DNA of 64,000 nucleotides, taken from assembly GCF_007475525.1 (NCBI RefSeq), contig NZ_CP037899.1:868001-932000 (forward strand). Reading direction: 5' to 3'. Shown in pieces: positions 25,669 to 36,501 of this stretch. Both the position numbers and the translations under genes were made by a program. Every line of letters begins with the position of its first letter. Within the stretch, counting starts at the first letter, position 1. A model generated the notes under the pieces. It saw only the letters and a program-made list of their open reading frames with translations. It had not been told where the DNA came from and did no database searches. Source of the stretch: Methylacidiphilum kamchatkense Kam1 (GTDB taxonomy: Bacteria > Verrucomicrobiota > Verrucomicrobiia > Methylacidiphilales > Methylacidiphilaceae).

Positions 25669-27015
25669 TTATTCAGGCTGTAGTTCTTCTCTTTCTAGTT
25701 GGTCTCTTAAAGAGATAAGAGACTGAGAAAATTCGACGGGATAAGTCGTTGTTGCTGGCTCTAAAGTTTTAATTTCAGAAGGCAGCCTGGCAAGATTATC
25801 TTTTGTTCTCTTTTGGATTTCAGTGAGAGATTCCTTCGGATAAATTCTTTTTCCACTGCGCATCACAGGATGCAACAAAGTAACGGCTGGATAACTTTCG
25901 GTTGCTAGACCGATGAGGTCTTTTTGCATTGAACCGTTCTTATTAAAATATCGAAATACTTGCTTGGTCCCAGGCCAAGTGGCTTTACCTGTTGATCTCT
26001 TTCTCCTAGGTTTCCCTTCATATTCCTGAAGCTTATAGACACAATCAAGGTAAGGAGCATCACTGGAGGTATCTAAAGACGTTCCAATGCCAAAGCCATT
26101 AATTGGAGCACCAGATTTGACAAGAGCCTCTAGTTTATATTCATCAAGATTGCCGCTGGCAAAAATCTTCGTTTCTTTGAGTCCACCAGTATCTAAAATC
26201 GACCGGACCCGTTTTGACAGCAACTCTAGATCCCCACTATCCAAGCGGACTGCTTCTATAGAAATGCCTTTTTCTTTTAATTTAGGAGCAAGCTTTACGA
26301 CTAGTTTTGCAGCTCTTTCTGTATCGTAAGTGTCAATAAGTAATGTGACATTTTGCGGATTAGCAATCGCATAATCAAAAAAGGACTGTTCTTCTACATC
26401 ATGCGCTTGGATAAAGGAGTGAGCCATTGTTCCTAGGATAGGGATTTCGAACAATTTGCCAGCTAAGACATTAGAAGTGCCACTAAATCCAGCAATGAAA
26501 CTTGCTCGGGCAGAAAAAATGGATGCCTCAGCGCCATGAGCTCGACGCAGTCCAAACTCTATAAGATTTTTCTCTGGAGCCACCAATGTAAAGCGAATCG
26601 CTTTGGAAGCGATAAGTGTTTGATAGTGGAGAATGTTCATAAGCCTCGATTCTAATAATTGGGCTTGAGCAATGGGAGCTGTGACTCTTAGAACCGGTTC
26701 AAAAGGAAAAAAAATGGTTCCTTCTTGCATTGCATAGATATCCCCACTGAATCTAAAATTCTCGAGGTAATTGAGAAAATCTACCCGGAAGTTTTGTTTG
26801 GCTAACCACTCAATTTCTTCTTTTTCAAAATGGGCAGATTCTACAAAATTTAACAATTGTTCTAACCCAGCAAAAACTAGAAAATTCCTATTTTTGGGCA
26901 GCTTTCTGACGAAAAATTCGAAGGTCGCCATTCCTTCCATTGTATGATAATAGTAGCCTTGCATCATTGTTAGTTCGTACAAATCAGTCAAAAGAAGACT
27001 ATTTTCTATTTTCAT
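25669..27015 (-). CDS. pncB: Nicotinate phosphoribosyltransferase
   Basis: Preiss-Handler NAD salvage: nicotinate, PRPP and ATP give nicotinate mononucleotide. The start LLTDLYELTMMQGYY is diagnostic, followed by FEFFVRKLPKNRNFLVFAGLEQLL, the central FGLRRAHG motif, GTMAHSFIQAHD with the phospho-accepting histidine region, and VRLDSGDL and FGIGTSLDTSSDAPY of the phosphate-binding barrel. The 448-residue length is that of the bacterial type with a C-terminal extension. It is divergent from the N-ATPase operon with 89 bases between the starts, which must hold both promoters. Confidence 0.93.
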   Translation of the reverse strand: MKIENSLLLTDLYELTMMQGYYYHTMEGMATFEFFVRKLPKNRNFLVFAGLEQLLNFVESAHFEKEEIEWLAKQNFRVDFLNYLENFRFSGDIYAMQEGTIFFPFEPVLRVTAPIAQAQLLESRLMNILHYQTLIASKAIRFTLVAPEKNLIEFGLRRAHGAEASIFSARASFIAGFSGTSNVLAGKLFEIPILGTMAHSFIQAHDVEEQSFFDYAIANPQNVTLLIDTYDTERAAKLVVKLAPKLKEKGISIEAVRLDSGDLELLSKRVRSILDTGGLKETKIFASGNLDEYKLEALVKSGAPINGFGIGTSLDTSSDAPYLDCVYKLQEYEGKPRRKRSTGKATWPGTKQVFRYFNKNGSMQKDLIGLATESYPAVTLLHPVMRSGKRIYPKESLTEIQKRTKDNLARLPSEIKTLEPATTTYPVEFSQSLISLRDQLEREELQPE

Positions 27016-27074
27016 AGTTTTGTGTTTGGTAGTTTATTGTATGGATATAATTTAAATCGAACCCTATTTTTTGA

Positions 27075-28568
<1,494 letters not shown>

Positions 28569-28581
28569 TATAGGATCTTTG

Positions 28582-28989
28582 ATGCAAACTTTCGAACTAG
28601 TGATGATTGATTCCACTAAGGAACTAAGATTTAACAATGTTACCCTTTTCCATGGTTCTGATCGAAGTGGGCAATTTGGGATCATGGCCAGACATCAAAC
28701 CTTTATGACTTCTTTGCTGCTTAGTCTCTGCTGGTTTTTTACTATTGATGATCCACTACCTACTTATGTCGCTTTGTCTGGAGGGATCCTGTATTTTAAC
28801 AGGAATATCCTTTCGATAGTCACGCCTCATTTTTTCGTGGATAAGGATATGCAGAAGATCTCCATAAATCTTGAGCAGGAATTAAAAATGGAAGAACAGC
28901 AGAGAAAAGAGATGAGAGAAAGAGCTAAAAATCTTGAAAAGGAGATGCTTAAAAGAATGTGGGAAATGCAAAAAGAAGCCCCTAAATAG
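28582..28989 (+). CDS. atpC: N-ATPase subunit epsilon
   Basis: Central-stalk subunit of 135 residues. The N-terminal beta-sandwich is recognisable from FELVMIDSTKELRF, GQFGIMARHQTFMTSLL and YVALSGGILYFNRNILSIVTPHFFV. The C-terminal third is a highly charged helix (LKMEEQQRKEMRERAKNLEK) that could play the inhibitory role known in other epsilon subunits. The start is ATG 28582, one codon after a TTG. It begins 13 bases after the beta stop. Confidence 0.9.
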   Translation: MQTFELVMIDSTKELRFNNVTLFHGSDRSGQFGIMARHQTFMTSLLLSLCWFFTIDDPLPTYVALSGGILYFNRNILSIVTPHFFVDKDMQKISINLEQELKMEEQQRKEMRERAKNLEKEMLKRMWEMQKEAPK

Positions 28990-29012
28990 TAGTTTTATCT
29001 TATAGAGTATGC

Positions 29013-29291
29013 ATGGAAAAGGATAAAAAAAAATTCGTTGAAAAAATACAACAAGAGGTTGAAAAAAAAGAGAAAGCTCAAAAGTTCAAGCCAACTCTTT
29101 TGTCGCAAACAGTTTTTTTAGGAACGCTTGGAGTGCTATTTATCATTCCGGTGATCATTGGCGCTTATCTGGGAAAATGGCTTGATGAAAAGCTTCCAGG
29201 TTATGCGATACACTGGACCATATCGTTCATTATTCTAGGAGTGATTCTAGGGGCTTTGAATGTGTATGTTTTTATACGCAACAAGATTTAA
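29013..29291 (+). CDS. atpQ: N-ATPase accessory membrane subunit AtpQ (AtpI-like)
   Basis: A 92-residue protein with a charged N-terminus (EKKEKAQKFKPTLL) and two transmembrane helices (TVFLGTLGVLFIIPVIIGAYLG and WTISFIILGVILGALNVYVFI) separated by GKWLDEKLPGYAIH. This is the AtpQ/AtpI-type hydrophobic protein found between epsilon and the a subunit in N-ATPase operons, thought to help rotor assembly or Mg2+ handling. In the usual order (beta, epsilon, Q, R, a, c, b, alpha, gamma) AtpR should come next. Here the a subunit starts 15-18 bases after this gene, so atpR is absent. Confidence 0.85.
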   Translation: MEKDKKKFVEKIQQEVEKKEKAQKFKPTLLSQTVFLGTLGVLFIIPVIIGAYLGKWLDEKLPGYAIHWTISFIILGVILGALNVYVFIRNKI

Positions 29292-29308
29292 TTTAAAAAG
29301 AGGTCATG

Positions 29309-29962
29309 ATGCCGTCGGATCCTTTCAACATAAAATTCTTAAGCGAGTCTACCCTGACTTCAATCAGTATCATGACCGTTGTAGTGGTCTTTTCAGTTGT
29401 GTCTATCCGTCGTTTTAAATTGGAATCTCCTGGATATTTCCAAGTAGTGATAGAAGAGCTTGTTTCCTTTATTGAGAAATCTGTAAATGATACTATTCCC
29501 AAAAATCCTCAAGAAGTGCTTCCTCTGATAGGGACCCTTTGGATTTACATCCTTCTTTGTAATCTTATCGGACTTATTCCAGGGATTCATTCTCCTACGG
29601 CAGATCTTTCTATAACATCGGCCTTAGCCTGTATCGTTTTTTTTGCTGTTCCTTACTACGGCATACGAGCTGAAGGGCTTTGGACATACTTAAAGACCTA
29701 TTTTGTCCCCTTTTTTTGGTTTTTCCCTTTTCACATAATCAGCGAAATTACCCGCACCATCACGCTAGCTGTTAGATTGTATGGGAACATGTCGAGCATG
29801 GAAATTGGCATTGGCATTCTTTTGCTTCTTGCAGGGTTTCTTTCTCCAGTGGCCTTTATGTTGTTACATTTGATCGAAGCGATTCTCCAAGCTTACATCT
29901 TTGGTATTCTGGCTTTGATTTATATTGCTAGTGGCATGGAGGCACTGGCAGAAAAAAAATAG
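29309..29962 (+). CDS. atpB: N-ATPase subunit a
   Basis: Fo stator subunit that forms the ion half-channels. The essential arginine is in ITLAVRLYGNMSS (about residue 156), with TPIE-like partner residues in LLHLIEAILQAYIFGIL in the last helix. Five to six hydrophobic helices are visible, including GTLWIYILLCNLIGLIPGIHSP, which is typical. The Shine-Dalgarno AGAGG (29299-29303) favours ATG 29309 over the ATG at 29306. The protein is 217 residues, as in other alternate F-ATPases. Confidence 0.93.
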   Translation: MPSDPFNIKFLSESTLTSISIMTVVVVFSVVSIRRFKLESPGYFQVVIEELVSFIEKSVNDTIPKNPQEVLPLIGTLWIYILLCNLIGLIPGIHSPTADLSITSALACIVFFAVPYYGIRAEGLWTYLKTYFVPFFWFFPFHIISEITRTITLAVRLYGNMSSMEIGIGILLLLAGFLSPVAFMLLHLIEAILQAYIFGILALIYIASGMEALAEKK

Positions 29963-29983
29963 ATTAAACTTCGAACTAAAAAA

Positions 29984-29990
29984 AGGAGGA
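29984..29990 (+). promoter_or_regulatory. Strong ribosome binding site of the c subunit
   Basis: AAGGAGG lies 4-5 bases before the ATG of the c subunit and is the best Shine-Dalgarno in the operon. It fits the need for many c copies per complex. Confidence 0.6.
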
Positions 29991-29994
29991 AAAA

Positions 29995-30261
29995 ATGAAT
30001 AATATTGGGTTATTTTCAACTTTGGTCACTGCAATGGCTGTCTTGGCTATAGGATTAGGAGTCGTAGGTCCCGGACTTGGCATGGGAATCGCTATTGCTA
30101 AGGCATTAGAAGCCATAGCAAGACAACCGGAACTTGAAAAATCAATTACTCGCTGGTTGCTCATTGGCCTTGCTATGATCGAATCTCTGGCAATTTACGT
30201 GTTAGTTATTGTTTTAATTGTTCTTTTCCGAAGCCCAATGCTCGAATATCTGACCAAATAA
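29995..30261 (+). CDS. atpE: N-ATPase rotor ring subunit c
   Basis: An 88-residue hairpin of two membrane helices. The glycine-rich first helix has G20-x-G22 and G25-x-G27-x-G29-x-G31, the polar loop is A42-R-Q-P45, and the ion-binding carboxylate is E63 in helix 2 (IESLAIYVLVI). Compared with sodium-binding c rings, E63, S64 and Y68 are present. The glutamine ligand of helix 1 is methionine M30, and the threonine after the serine is L65. That favours proton coupling, though not decisively. It is the only c gene in the operon. Confidence 0.95.
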   Translation: MNNIGLFSTLVTAMAVLAIGLGVVGPGLGMGIAIAKALEAIARQPELEKSITRWLLIGLAMIESLAIYVLVIVLIVLFRSPMLEYLTK

Positions 30262-30279
30262 TCCGTTTTAAGTAAAAGA

Positions 30280-31026
30280 ATGAACTGGAATAAGACGACT
30301 TTCATTCTTCAGATTTTTAACTTTCTTGTTTTTGTCTGGCTACTCAAAAGATTCCTGTATAAGCCAGTCTTAAACTTCATCAAGCAAAGAAAGGAAGTCG
30401 TTTCCTCCATGTGGAATGAAGCTCAACGGGCCAAAGAGGCTGCAGAAAAACTGAAAGCCGATTATGAAAATAGATTAAAATTATGGGAAGAGGAAAAAAA
30501 GAAAGCAAAAGAAGAGCTTCAGGAGGAATTAAGAATACAAAGAGCGAAGTTAATAGCGGAAAACCAAAAAGCATTGGAGCTTGAGAAAGAAAGGAACAGA
30601 GTGCTGGAAGAGAAGAGAAAATTGGACATGCAAATTGAAGCTGAAAGGAGAGCTCTTCAGATCGGAGCCAAGTTTGTTGCCCATTTTCTATCAAAACTAG
30701 CTTCTGAAGCAGTCGAAAAGAAGCTTATTGAGCTCTGCCTGGATAGACTCCGTTCCTTACCAGAACAAACCCTTGAATTGATCCAACAGACAATCGAAAG
30801 AGAAGCGATCCATTCAGTCTGCATTAAGAGTGTTTATCCAGTGGAAGAAGCAACAAAAAGAAAACTTAAAGAGCTTTTAGAGCAGATTGCAAAAAGAGAG
30901 CTTTCTTTTGAATTTGTCCAAGATCAAAAAATCATGGCTGGAATAAGAATTATCATAGGTAGTTGGATAGCTCGAGCAAGCATTGAAGATGAACTTGAGT
31001 TTTTTATCCAGGAGGAAAATAGATGA
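30280..31026 (+). CDS. atpF: N-ATPase subunit b with delta-like C-terminal domain
   Basis: Peripheral stalk subunit of 248 residues, about 90 longer than a standard b. Residues 1-25 hold the membrane helix ([20 protein letters not shown]), and residues of about 40-125 form a charged coiled coil. The last 100 residues ([17 protein letters not shown]; then [17 protein letters not shown] and [20 protein letters not shown]) follow the pattern of the C-terminal domain of the delta/OSCP subunit. No separate delta gene exists in the operon, so this domain probably takes its place. The stop overlaps the alpha start (ATGA at 31023). Confidence 0.9.
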   Translation: MNWNKTTFILQIFNFLVFVWLLKRFLYKPVLNFIKQRKEVVSSMWNEAQRAKEAAEKLKADYENRLKLWEEEKKKAKEELQEELRIQRAKLIAENQKALELEKERNRVLEEKRKLDMQIEAERRALQIGAKFVAHFLSKLASEAVEKKLIELCLDRLRSLPEQTLELIQQTIEREAIHSVCIKSVYPVEEATKRKLKELLEQIAKRELSFEFVQDQKIMAGIRIIIGSWIARASIEDELEFFIQEENR

Positions 31027-32537
31027 ATCAAAGCTCAGCAGGTTCTCTTAGTCCTATTGAAAAAGTGGCGCATTGGGTAGAACAGTACAAATTCGAACCT
31101 AAAGTGGAAGAATTTGGTAGGGTTGTGGCTATTGGTGATGGGACAGCCTGGATTGATGGATTATCTTTGGCTGCAATCGACGATCTGCTGGAATGTGAAG
31201 ATGGCAGTGTGGCTCTTGTTTACAGTCTGAGTGAAAAACTGGTAGGAGCCATGATGCTTATTCAAACCGAAAACATCATGTCTGGAACCCTTGTCCACAA
31301 GACAGGCCGTAGGCTAAGCGTTCCTGTTGGAGATTCGCTCCTTGGGAGAGTGATTGATCCGTTAGGTAATCCTCTAGATGGAGGAAGCCCACCGATAACT
31401 TCTAAACAACGGCTTCTAGAAGTGAAAGCTCCTGCAATCATTGATAGAGAATTCGTTAATGAGCCTCTCTATACAGGCAATAAAATTGTGGATGCAATGA
31501 TTCCTATTGGAAAGGGACAAAGGGAGTTGCTCATTGGAGATAATGGACTGGGGAAAACAACCTTTGCTTTAGATACCATTGCCAATCAAAAGGATAAAAA
31601 TGTTCTTTGTGTCTATTGTCTTATTGGTCAAAAAAGATCAACCGTTGTCCATGTGATTGATACGCTAAAAGAATGCTCTGCTTTAGATTATACAACTGTG
31701 GTCGTTGCTGAAGCGACTTCACTCCCAGGACTTCAATACATTGCTCCGTTTGCTGCCTGCACTATAGCTGAAGAATGGATGGAAAAAGGCAGAGACACCC
31801 TTGTGATTTATGATGACTTAAGCCTTCATGCCCAAACTTACAGAGAGTTATCCCTGCTTTTACGCAGACCCCCTGGCAGAGAAGCTTATCCAGGTGATGT
31901 TTTCTACCTGCACTCTAGACTACTGGAACGTTCTACACATCTTTCTCCATTAAAAGGAGGAGGGAGCATGACGGCTTTACCCATTGTAGAAACTCAACAG
32001 GGAGAACTTGCTGCCTATATTCCTACGAATCTCATCTCCATAACCGATGGGCAGATTTATTTTGAACAGTTTCTTTTTTCCTCCGGATTTCTCCCTGCCA
32101 TTGATGTAACCCGATCTGTTTCAAGAATTGGAGGGGCTGCACAGCATCCTCATTTAAGAAAAGAAGCGGGTAGGATGAAACTAGATTATTTGCAATTTTT
32201 AGAACTTGAAGTTTTTACCCGATTTGGAACAAAACTGGAAGCCTCTCTAGAAAAAAAGATTAAAAAAGGCAGGATCTTAAGAGAGCTTCTTAAGCAGGAG
32301 AGACTTTCTCCTATTTCACCCGAACAGGAATATTGTTGGTTGATTGCCTTTAACGAGGGATTATTCGACGACGTTCCCTTTGAGAATTTGAGGGTTTTTC
32401 AAGAAGAGCTCTTAAAGAAATTTAAAGCAACGACTTTGGTTCTAGACGATCCAAGAGAAAAATGGCTAAAGGAAATAGAGGAAGCTTTTCGCTCTATCAG
32501 TTCAACCGTTCAGCAAATAGAACAAAAAGTAGCATGA
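31023..32537 (+). CDS. atpA: N-ATPase subunit alpha
   Basis: Non-catalytic F1 subunit of 504 residues. The P-loop reads G172-DNGLGKTT180; housekeeping alpha subunits usually read GDRQTGKT. Other hallmarks are [51 protein letters not shown] and [19 protein letters not shown]. The N-terminal beta-barrel strand is [20 protein letters not shown]. It overlaps the b and gamma genes by 4 bases each, indicating tight translational coupling. Confidence 0.95.
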   Translation: MNQSSAGSLSPIEKVAHWVEQYKFEPKVEEFGRVVAIGDGTAWIDGLSLAAIDDLLECEDGSVALVYSLSEKLVGAMMLIQTENIMSGTLVHKTGRRLSVPVGDSLLGRVIDPLGNPLDGGSPPITSKQRLLEVKAPAIIDREFVNEPLYTGNKIVDAMIPIGKGQRELLIGDNGLGKTTFALDTIANQKDKNVLCVYCLIGQKRSTVVHVIDTLKECSALDYTTVVVAEATSLPGLQYIAPFAACTIAEEWMEKGRDTLVIYDDLSLHAQTYRELSLLLRRPPGREAYPGDVFYLHSRLLERSTHLSPLKGGGSMTALPIVETQQGELAAYIPTNLISITDGQIYFEQFLFSSGFLPAIDVTRSVSRIGGAAQHPHLRKEAGRMKLDYLQFLELEVFTRFGTKLEASLEKKIKKGRILRELLKQERLSPISPEQEYCWLIAFNEGLFDDVPFENLRVFQEELLKKFKATTLVLDDPREKWLKEIEEAFRSISSTVQQIEQKVA

Positions 32538-33418
32538 GCAAACGTAGAGATTTAATTAAATATCGTGGAGCACTTCTAGAGATAGGCGAAATCATGAAGG
32601 CCATGAAGAACATGGCTCTTGTGGAACAGAGAAAAATCGCCAAATATTTTGAAAGCCAAAAACAAGCAGTCGATGCCTTGCAGAATATTGCCGATGATTT
32701 TTTCCCTTCCTTTCCAGATCTTCTTAGTCGGCCACTTAAAATAGATAGACCCCTGTATATTTTGATTGGATCGGAAAGGGGATTTTGTGGAGACTTCAAC
32801 TCCTCTCTGACAAGCTACTGGGAAAATATGGAGAGATCTTCTATGTTGCCTGACCAGTATGGGTTGATTTTAGTAGGAAGCAAACTGGAAAGTCGTGCAA
32901 GCGGCCTGCACAAAATTATTAAAGCGGTTTCAGGACCAAGCGTGGCAGAAGATGTCGCTCCTTTTATTTTTGATTTTTTGGAACTCGTACGGAAAGCTTT
33001 GATTCAAGAGGAACCTCCCACTTCAGTCTCTGTATTTTTTCATCTTCCCGACAATTATGAAATTACAAGAAAAATTCTGCTCCCAATACCTGTTTCTGAA
33101 GAAAAAATCCAAGCTGCTAGGAAAAAAGTGCCTTCAACGCCCTTACTTTATATAGATCCAAGAGAGTTTTTTATGGATCTTGTAGATAATTTTCTTCTGG
33201 TTGGATTATTTTTTGCTTTTTACTCATCGCTGTTGGCCGAAAGCAAAATAAGAATGGAACATATGCAGTCGGCATTAGACCAGCTTGATAGGAAAGTAGA
33301 AGAATTGAATAAAAAAGCTAATAGGCTTAGACAAGAGGAAATCACAGAAGAAATTGAAGTTATCCTTTTGGGTAGTGAGGCATTGAGGAAGAAGATAGAA
33401 AAGAAAAATTTGCTCTAA
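32534..33418 (+). CDS. atpG: N-ATPase subunit gamma
   Basis: Central rotor shaft of 294 residues. The N-terminal helix ([33 protein letters not shown]) and the C-terminal coiled-coil helix ([33 protein letters not shown]) match gamma, and [14 protein letters not shown] is the conserved Rossmann-like core motif. ATG 32534 overlaps the alpha stop (ATGA) and is preferred; a frame extension to 32462 lies inside alpha and has no family support. It is the last gene of the operon. Confidence 0.92.
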   Translation: MSKRRDLIKYRGALLEIGEIMKAMKNMALVEQRKIAKYFESQKQAVDALQNIADDFFPSFPDLLSRPLKIDRPLYILIGSERGFCGDFNSSLTSYWENMERSSMLPDQYGLILVGSKLESRASGLHKIIKAVSGPSVAEDVAPFIFDFLELVRKALIQEEPPTSVSVFFHLPDNYEITRKILLPIPVSEEKIQAARKKVPSTPLLYIDPREFFMDLVDNFLLVGLFFAFYSSLLAESKIRMEHMQSALDQLDRKVEELNKKANRLRQEEITEEIEVILLGSEALRKKIEKKNLL

Positions 33419-33770
33419 GCCGGTAGTTCGACGAGCCCCTTAAAAGAGCTATAAGCCGATGTCTGGTAAAAAGTGGATCTTTTAGAGAGCCTCCTTTTAG
33501 AGGATGAGAGTAGTGAGATCTTGTAAAAAATGTAGGGCTAATGGGCGAGGAACCTTTAAGACACCTTTCTGCTCTATGGGAAGAAAAGAGGCAGTGGAGT
33601 TCGAGTAAACGCACTTGGAAATGCCTGCAAGAAAAGGCACCATTAAATATACATGGTATGGAATCTTATAGTCCTAATTAAAAAAAATACGATCTTAAGG
33701 CCAATATCTTCCATATCTTCTCTCAACTATGGACAGGATAGATTGCTCTAAAAGAATAAATAGACAGAAT
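33419..33770. other. Intergenic region with a possible transposase remnant
   Basis: No intact gene. A plus-strand frame from ATG 33504 reads RSCKKCRANGRGTFKTP and continues to AVEFE before a stop, then stays open (THLEMPARKGTIKYTWYGIL) to another stop near 33665. A CxxC followed by NGRGT-type residues recalls the C-terminal end of TnpB/OrfB (IS200/IS605-type) proteins, so it may be a decayed tail. The match is weak. The minus-strand ORF at 33360-33614 is low-complexity and not credible. No convincing terminator for the ATPase operon is seen. Confidence 0.25.
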
Positions 33771-35324
33771 TTAAGTAAGAGAAAGAGTATGGTAATTTTG
33801 TTCAAAAAGCGCTTGTAGTTCCCTTGCTGTTTTTTCGTATTGGGATAAATCTTTCCAGGATTTACTTGGATGAAGAATTTCAGTTGGTACATCCGGAGAA
33901 CTTTGGGGAATAGAAAAATGGAAATATTCCTCTTGGATAAAATCAGCTTTTGCTAGTTCTCCACTTAAAATAGCTCTAACAAGCCTGCGCGAAGTTTCAA
34001 GAGCTATTCTTTTGCCAATGCCATAGGGCCCTCCAGTCCATCCCGTATTTAACAACCAAACATTGGGCTTGTGTTTTTCAATTTTCTCTTTAAACATTCT
34101 TGCATACGCTTTTGGAGGGAGGGGAAGAAAGGGAGAACCAAAACAGGGGCTGAAAACAGCTGTTGGCTCTTGAATTCCTGTTTCAGTTCCCGCGATTTTA
34201 GCTGTATAACCAAGAAGAAAATAATAGAGGGCTTGCTCGGGATTGAGTTTTGCTACCGGAGGAAGAACCCCAAAAGCATCGCAACAAAGCATGATGATAT
34301 TTTTTGGATGCCCGCCAGCAAGTTGACCTGAAGCATTCGGAATATATTCAATTGGAAAGGCAGCCCGGGTATTTTCTGTGAGGGAATCATCGTTAAAATC
34401 TATTTCTCTAGTTTGTGGATTGATAATGACATTTTCGAGTATGGTTCCAAAACGCAAGGCAGCTTGGTAGATTTCTGGTTCTCCTTCTTTACTTATTCTA
34501 ATAACTTTCGCATAACAGCCGCCCTCAACATTAAACACTCCGCTATCATCCCACCCATGTTCGTCATCCCCAATCAAGTATCTAGTAGAATCAATAGAAA
34601 GGGTCGTTTTGCCAGTCCCTGAAAGACCAAAAAAAATGGCTGAATCCTGAGGATCCTTTCCGAAATTGGCAGAACAGTGCATTGGAAATACACCTTTCTG
34701 TGGTAATAAAAAATTTAATACAGTAAATACAGCTTTCTTAATTTCTCCAGCATAACCAGTACCACCAATAAGAATCATTTTTTCATCGAAATTAAGAATG
34801 ATAAAGGCGCCAGACTGTGTTTTATCGGTTTCTGGATCGGCCCTAAAGCCTGGAGCGTGGATAAGGATAAAGTCAGGGAGCAGATACTTTCTTTTTTCTG
34901 GATCTTTCTCAACTATGAACAAATTTCGTGAAAAAAGAGAATAAATAGGCCGTTCGGATAATATCCAAAGATTGATGCGATGGTTGGGATTGGAGCAAGC
35001 ATAGCACCGTTGGATAAAAAGATCTCTATCTTGAAGATAGGAAAGCACTTTGCTTTTAAGCCGTTTATAGGAAAGCGGATCAAAAGGTTGATTAATCTTT
35101 CCCCAATCGACCTGTTCTGTTGTCTGTTGATCTTTGACGATAAATTTGTCTTTAGGCGTTCTTCCTTTGTATTGACCAGTATGAAAGACAAGAGAGCCTG
35201 AAGCTGAAAGCAAAGCTTCATGCCGTTTAATCGCCTGTTCATAGAGTTCAGCTACGGAAAGATCCCAGTAAAGTTGAGTAACGTTTTTTAATTGAATCAT
35301 TTCAAACAAACTGTCTTTGTTCAT
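33771..35324 (-). CDS. pckA: Phosphoenolpyruvate carboxykinase (ATP)
   Basis: Converts oxaloacetate and ATP to PEP and CO2, the gluconeogenic exit from C4 acids. The P-loop is G233-LSGTGKTT241, followed by the metal-binding region IGDDEHGWDDSGVFNVEGGCYAK. The substrate-binding N-terminal HTGQYKGRTPKDKFIV and PFLPLPPKAYARM are also typical. The length of 517 residues is normal for the ATP-dependent family. It lies next to glyoxylate-cycle and glycolate genes, fitting growth on, or salvage of, C2 carbon. It is divergent from the following glycosyltransferase gene. Confidence 0.96.
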   Translation of the reverse strand: MNKDSLFEMIQLKNVTQLYWDLSVAELYEQAIKRHEALLSASGSLVFHTGQYKGRTPKDKFIVKDQQTTEQVDWGKINQPFDPLSYKRLKSKVLSYLQDRDLFIQRCYACSNPNHRINLWILSERPIYSLFSRNLFIVEKDPEKRKYLLPDFILIHAPGFRADPETDKTQSGAFIILNFDEKMILIGGTGYAGEIKKAVFTVLNFLLPQKGVFPMHCSANFGKDPQDSAIFFGLSGTGKTTLSIDSTRYLIGDDEHGWDDSGVFNVEGGCYAKVIRISKEGEPEIYQAALRFGTILENVIINPQTREIDFNDDSLTENTRAAFPIEYIPNASGQLAGGHPKNIIMLCCDAFGVLPPVAKLNPEQALYYFLLGYTAKIAGTETGIQEPTAVFSPCFGSPFLPLPPKAYARMFKEKIEKHKPNVWLLNTGWTGGPYGIGKRIALETSRRLVRAILSGELAKADFIQEEYFHFSIPQSSPDVPTEILHPSKSWKDLSQYEKTARELQALFEQNYHTLSLT

Positions 35325-35456
35325 GAATGGGCTCTCGCTAAAAGATTAGGATTTGAAATAAAGTCTATTTTTTATATTTTTTTATTGTTCTTTTTAAAAG
35401 CTCATTTCTTTTAAAACACCTCTTTTTTTAAATTTTGAGCTTCTTTCTGAATTTGA

Positions 35457-35475
35457 AAAAGGAGGATTTCTATTG
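35457..35475 (+). promoter_or_regulatory. Shine-Dalgarno supporting a TTG start
   Basis: AAAAGGAGG ends at 35465, 7 bases before TTG 35473, the only plausible start for the GT4 gene: the frame's conserved N-terminus RIAQVSPLYE follows immediately and the next ATG lies well inside the domain. Confidence 0.7.
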
Positions 35476-36501
35476 AGAATTGCTCAGGTTTCTCCTTTGT
35501 ATGAAAGAGTTCCTCCAAAACTTTATGGAGGAACAGAGCGAGTTATCCACTATTTAACCGAGGAATTGATTACTCTTGGACATGAAACAACCCTTTTTGC
35601 TAGCGGGGATTCGATCACAAAAGGAAAGCTTGTATCTGTTATTCCCGAATCTTTGCGGCTTCAAAAACACAAAAAAGACCCCATGGTGTATCACATTTTG
35701 ATGTTAGAAAAAGTGTTTCAAATGGCCGAATCTTTTGACATCATTCATTACCATATCGATTTTTTCCATTTTCCTTTTTCAAAACGGAGCAAAACCAAGC
35801 ACCTTACCACTCTCCATGGAAGACTTGATCTTCCAGATTTAACCGTTCTTTATAGAGAATTTGATCGGATTCCTGTGGTCTCTATTTCGAAGGCCCAACG
35901 CTCATTTCTTCCTTGGATCCATTGGGTAGGTACCGTTTATCATGGCATTCCGGCAGATCTTTATCCTTTTTATCCTGAAAAAGGAAATTATCTGGCTTTT
36001 GTTGGTAGAATTTCTCCTGAAAAGGGAATCGAAAGAGCCATTGAAATAGCAAAGAGGGTAGGAATGGATTTAAAAATAGCTGCAAAAGTTGACGAGGTGG
36101 ATAAACAATATTTTCTGGAAGTTATTCTTCCTCTTTTTAAAAAAGCCCCTGTTGAATTTATTGGAGAAATTGGAGAAGAAGAAAAAAAAGTGTTTTTAGG
36201 CAATGCCTCTGCGCTCCTTTTTCCTGTCAATTGGCCAGAGCCTTTTGGACTGGTTATGATTGAGGCGATGGCGTGTGGGACTCCTGTTATTGGATGGAGA
36301 AATGGATCTGTTCCAGAAATTGTCGTTGATGGGCAAACAGGCTACATTATCCATTCGGTGAATGAGGGAGTAAAAAAAATTATGGATATCGATCGAATTG
36401 ATCGAAAGGAATGTCGAAAACATGTGTTAAATCATTTTACAGCAAGAAAAATGGCGCAATCTTACTTATCGATATATAACAATCTGCTTTATGGAGAGTA
36501 A
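35473..36501 (+). CDS. Family 4 glycosyltransferase
   Basis: A GT-B fold transferase of 342 residues. The N-terminal acceptor domain starts RIAQVSPLYERVPPKLYGGT, with the glycine-rich GGTERVI loop, and HYHIDFFHFPF follows. The donor domain has AFVGRISPEKGIERAI, FPVNWPEPFGLVMIEAMACG (the conserved EPFGxxxxEA motif) and GTPVIGWRNGSVPEIV. It starts at TTG with a strong Shine-Dalgarno. The next gene, a glycogen debranching-type enzyme, starts inside its end (11-base overlap), so the two act together, probably on an alpha-glucan or glucosylated osmolyte; the sugar donor is unknown. Confidence 0.85.
   Translation: MRIAQVSPLYERVPPKLYGGTERVIHYLTEELITLGHETTLFASGDSITKGKLVSVIPESLRLQKHKKDPMVYHILMLEKVFQMAESFDIIHYHIDFFHFPFSKRSKTKHLTTLHGRLDLPDLTVLYREFDRIPVVSISKAQRSFLPWIHWVGTVYHGIPADLYPFYPEKGNYLAFVGRISPEKGIERAIEIAKRVGMDLKIAAKVDEVDKQYFLEVILPLFKKAPVEFIGEIGEEEKKVFLGNASALLFPVNWPEPFGLVMIEAMACGTPVIGWRNGSVPEIVVDGQTGYIIHSVNEGVKKIMDIDRIDRKECRKHVLNHFTARKMAQSYLSIYNNLLYGE

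Noticed and set aside
32462-32533. Upstream extension of atpG into atpA
   Set aside because: No gamma family similarity in the added 24 residues; the ATGA overlap at 32534 is the expected start.
33360-33614. 84-codon minus-strand ORF after atpG
   Set aside because: Low-complexity Ser/Leu/Arg-rich translation, no start context, overlaps the gamma gene end.
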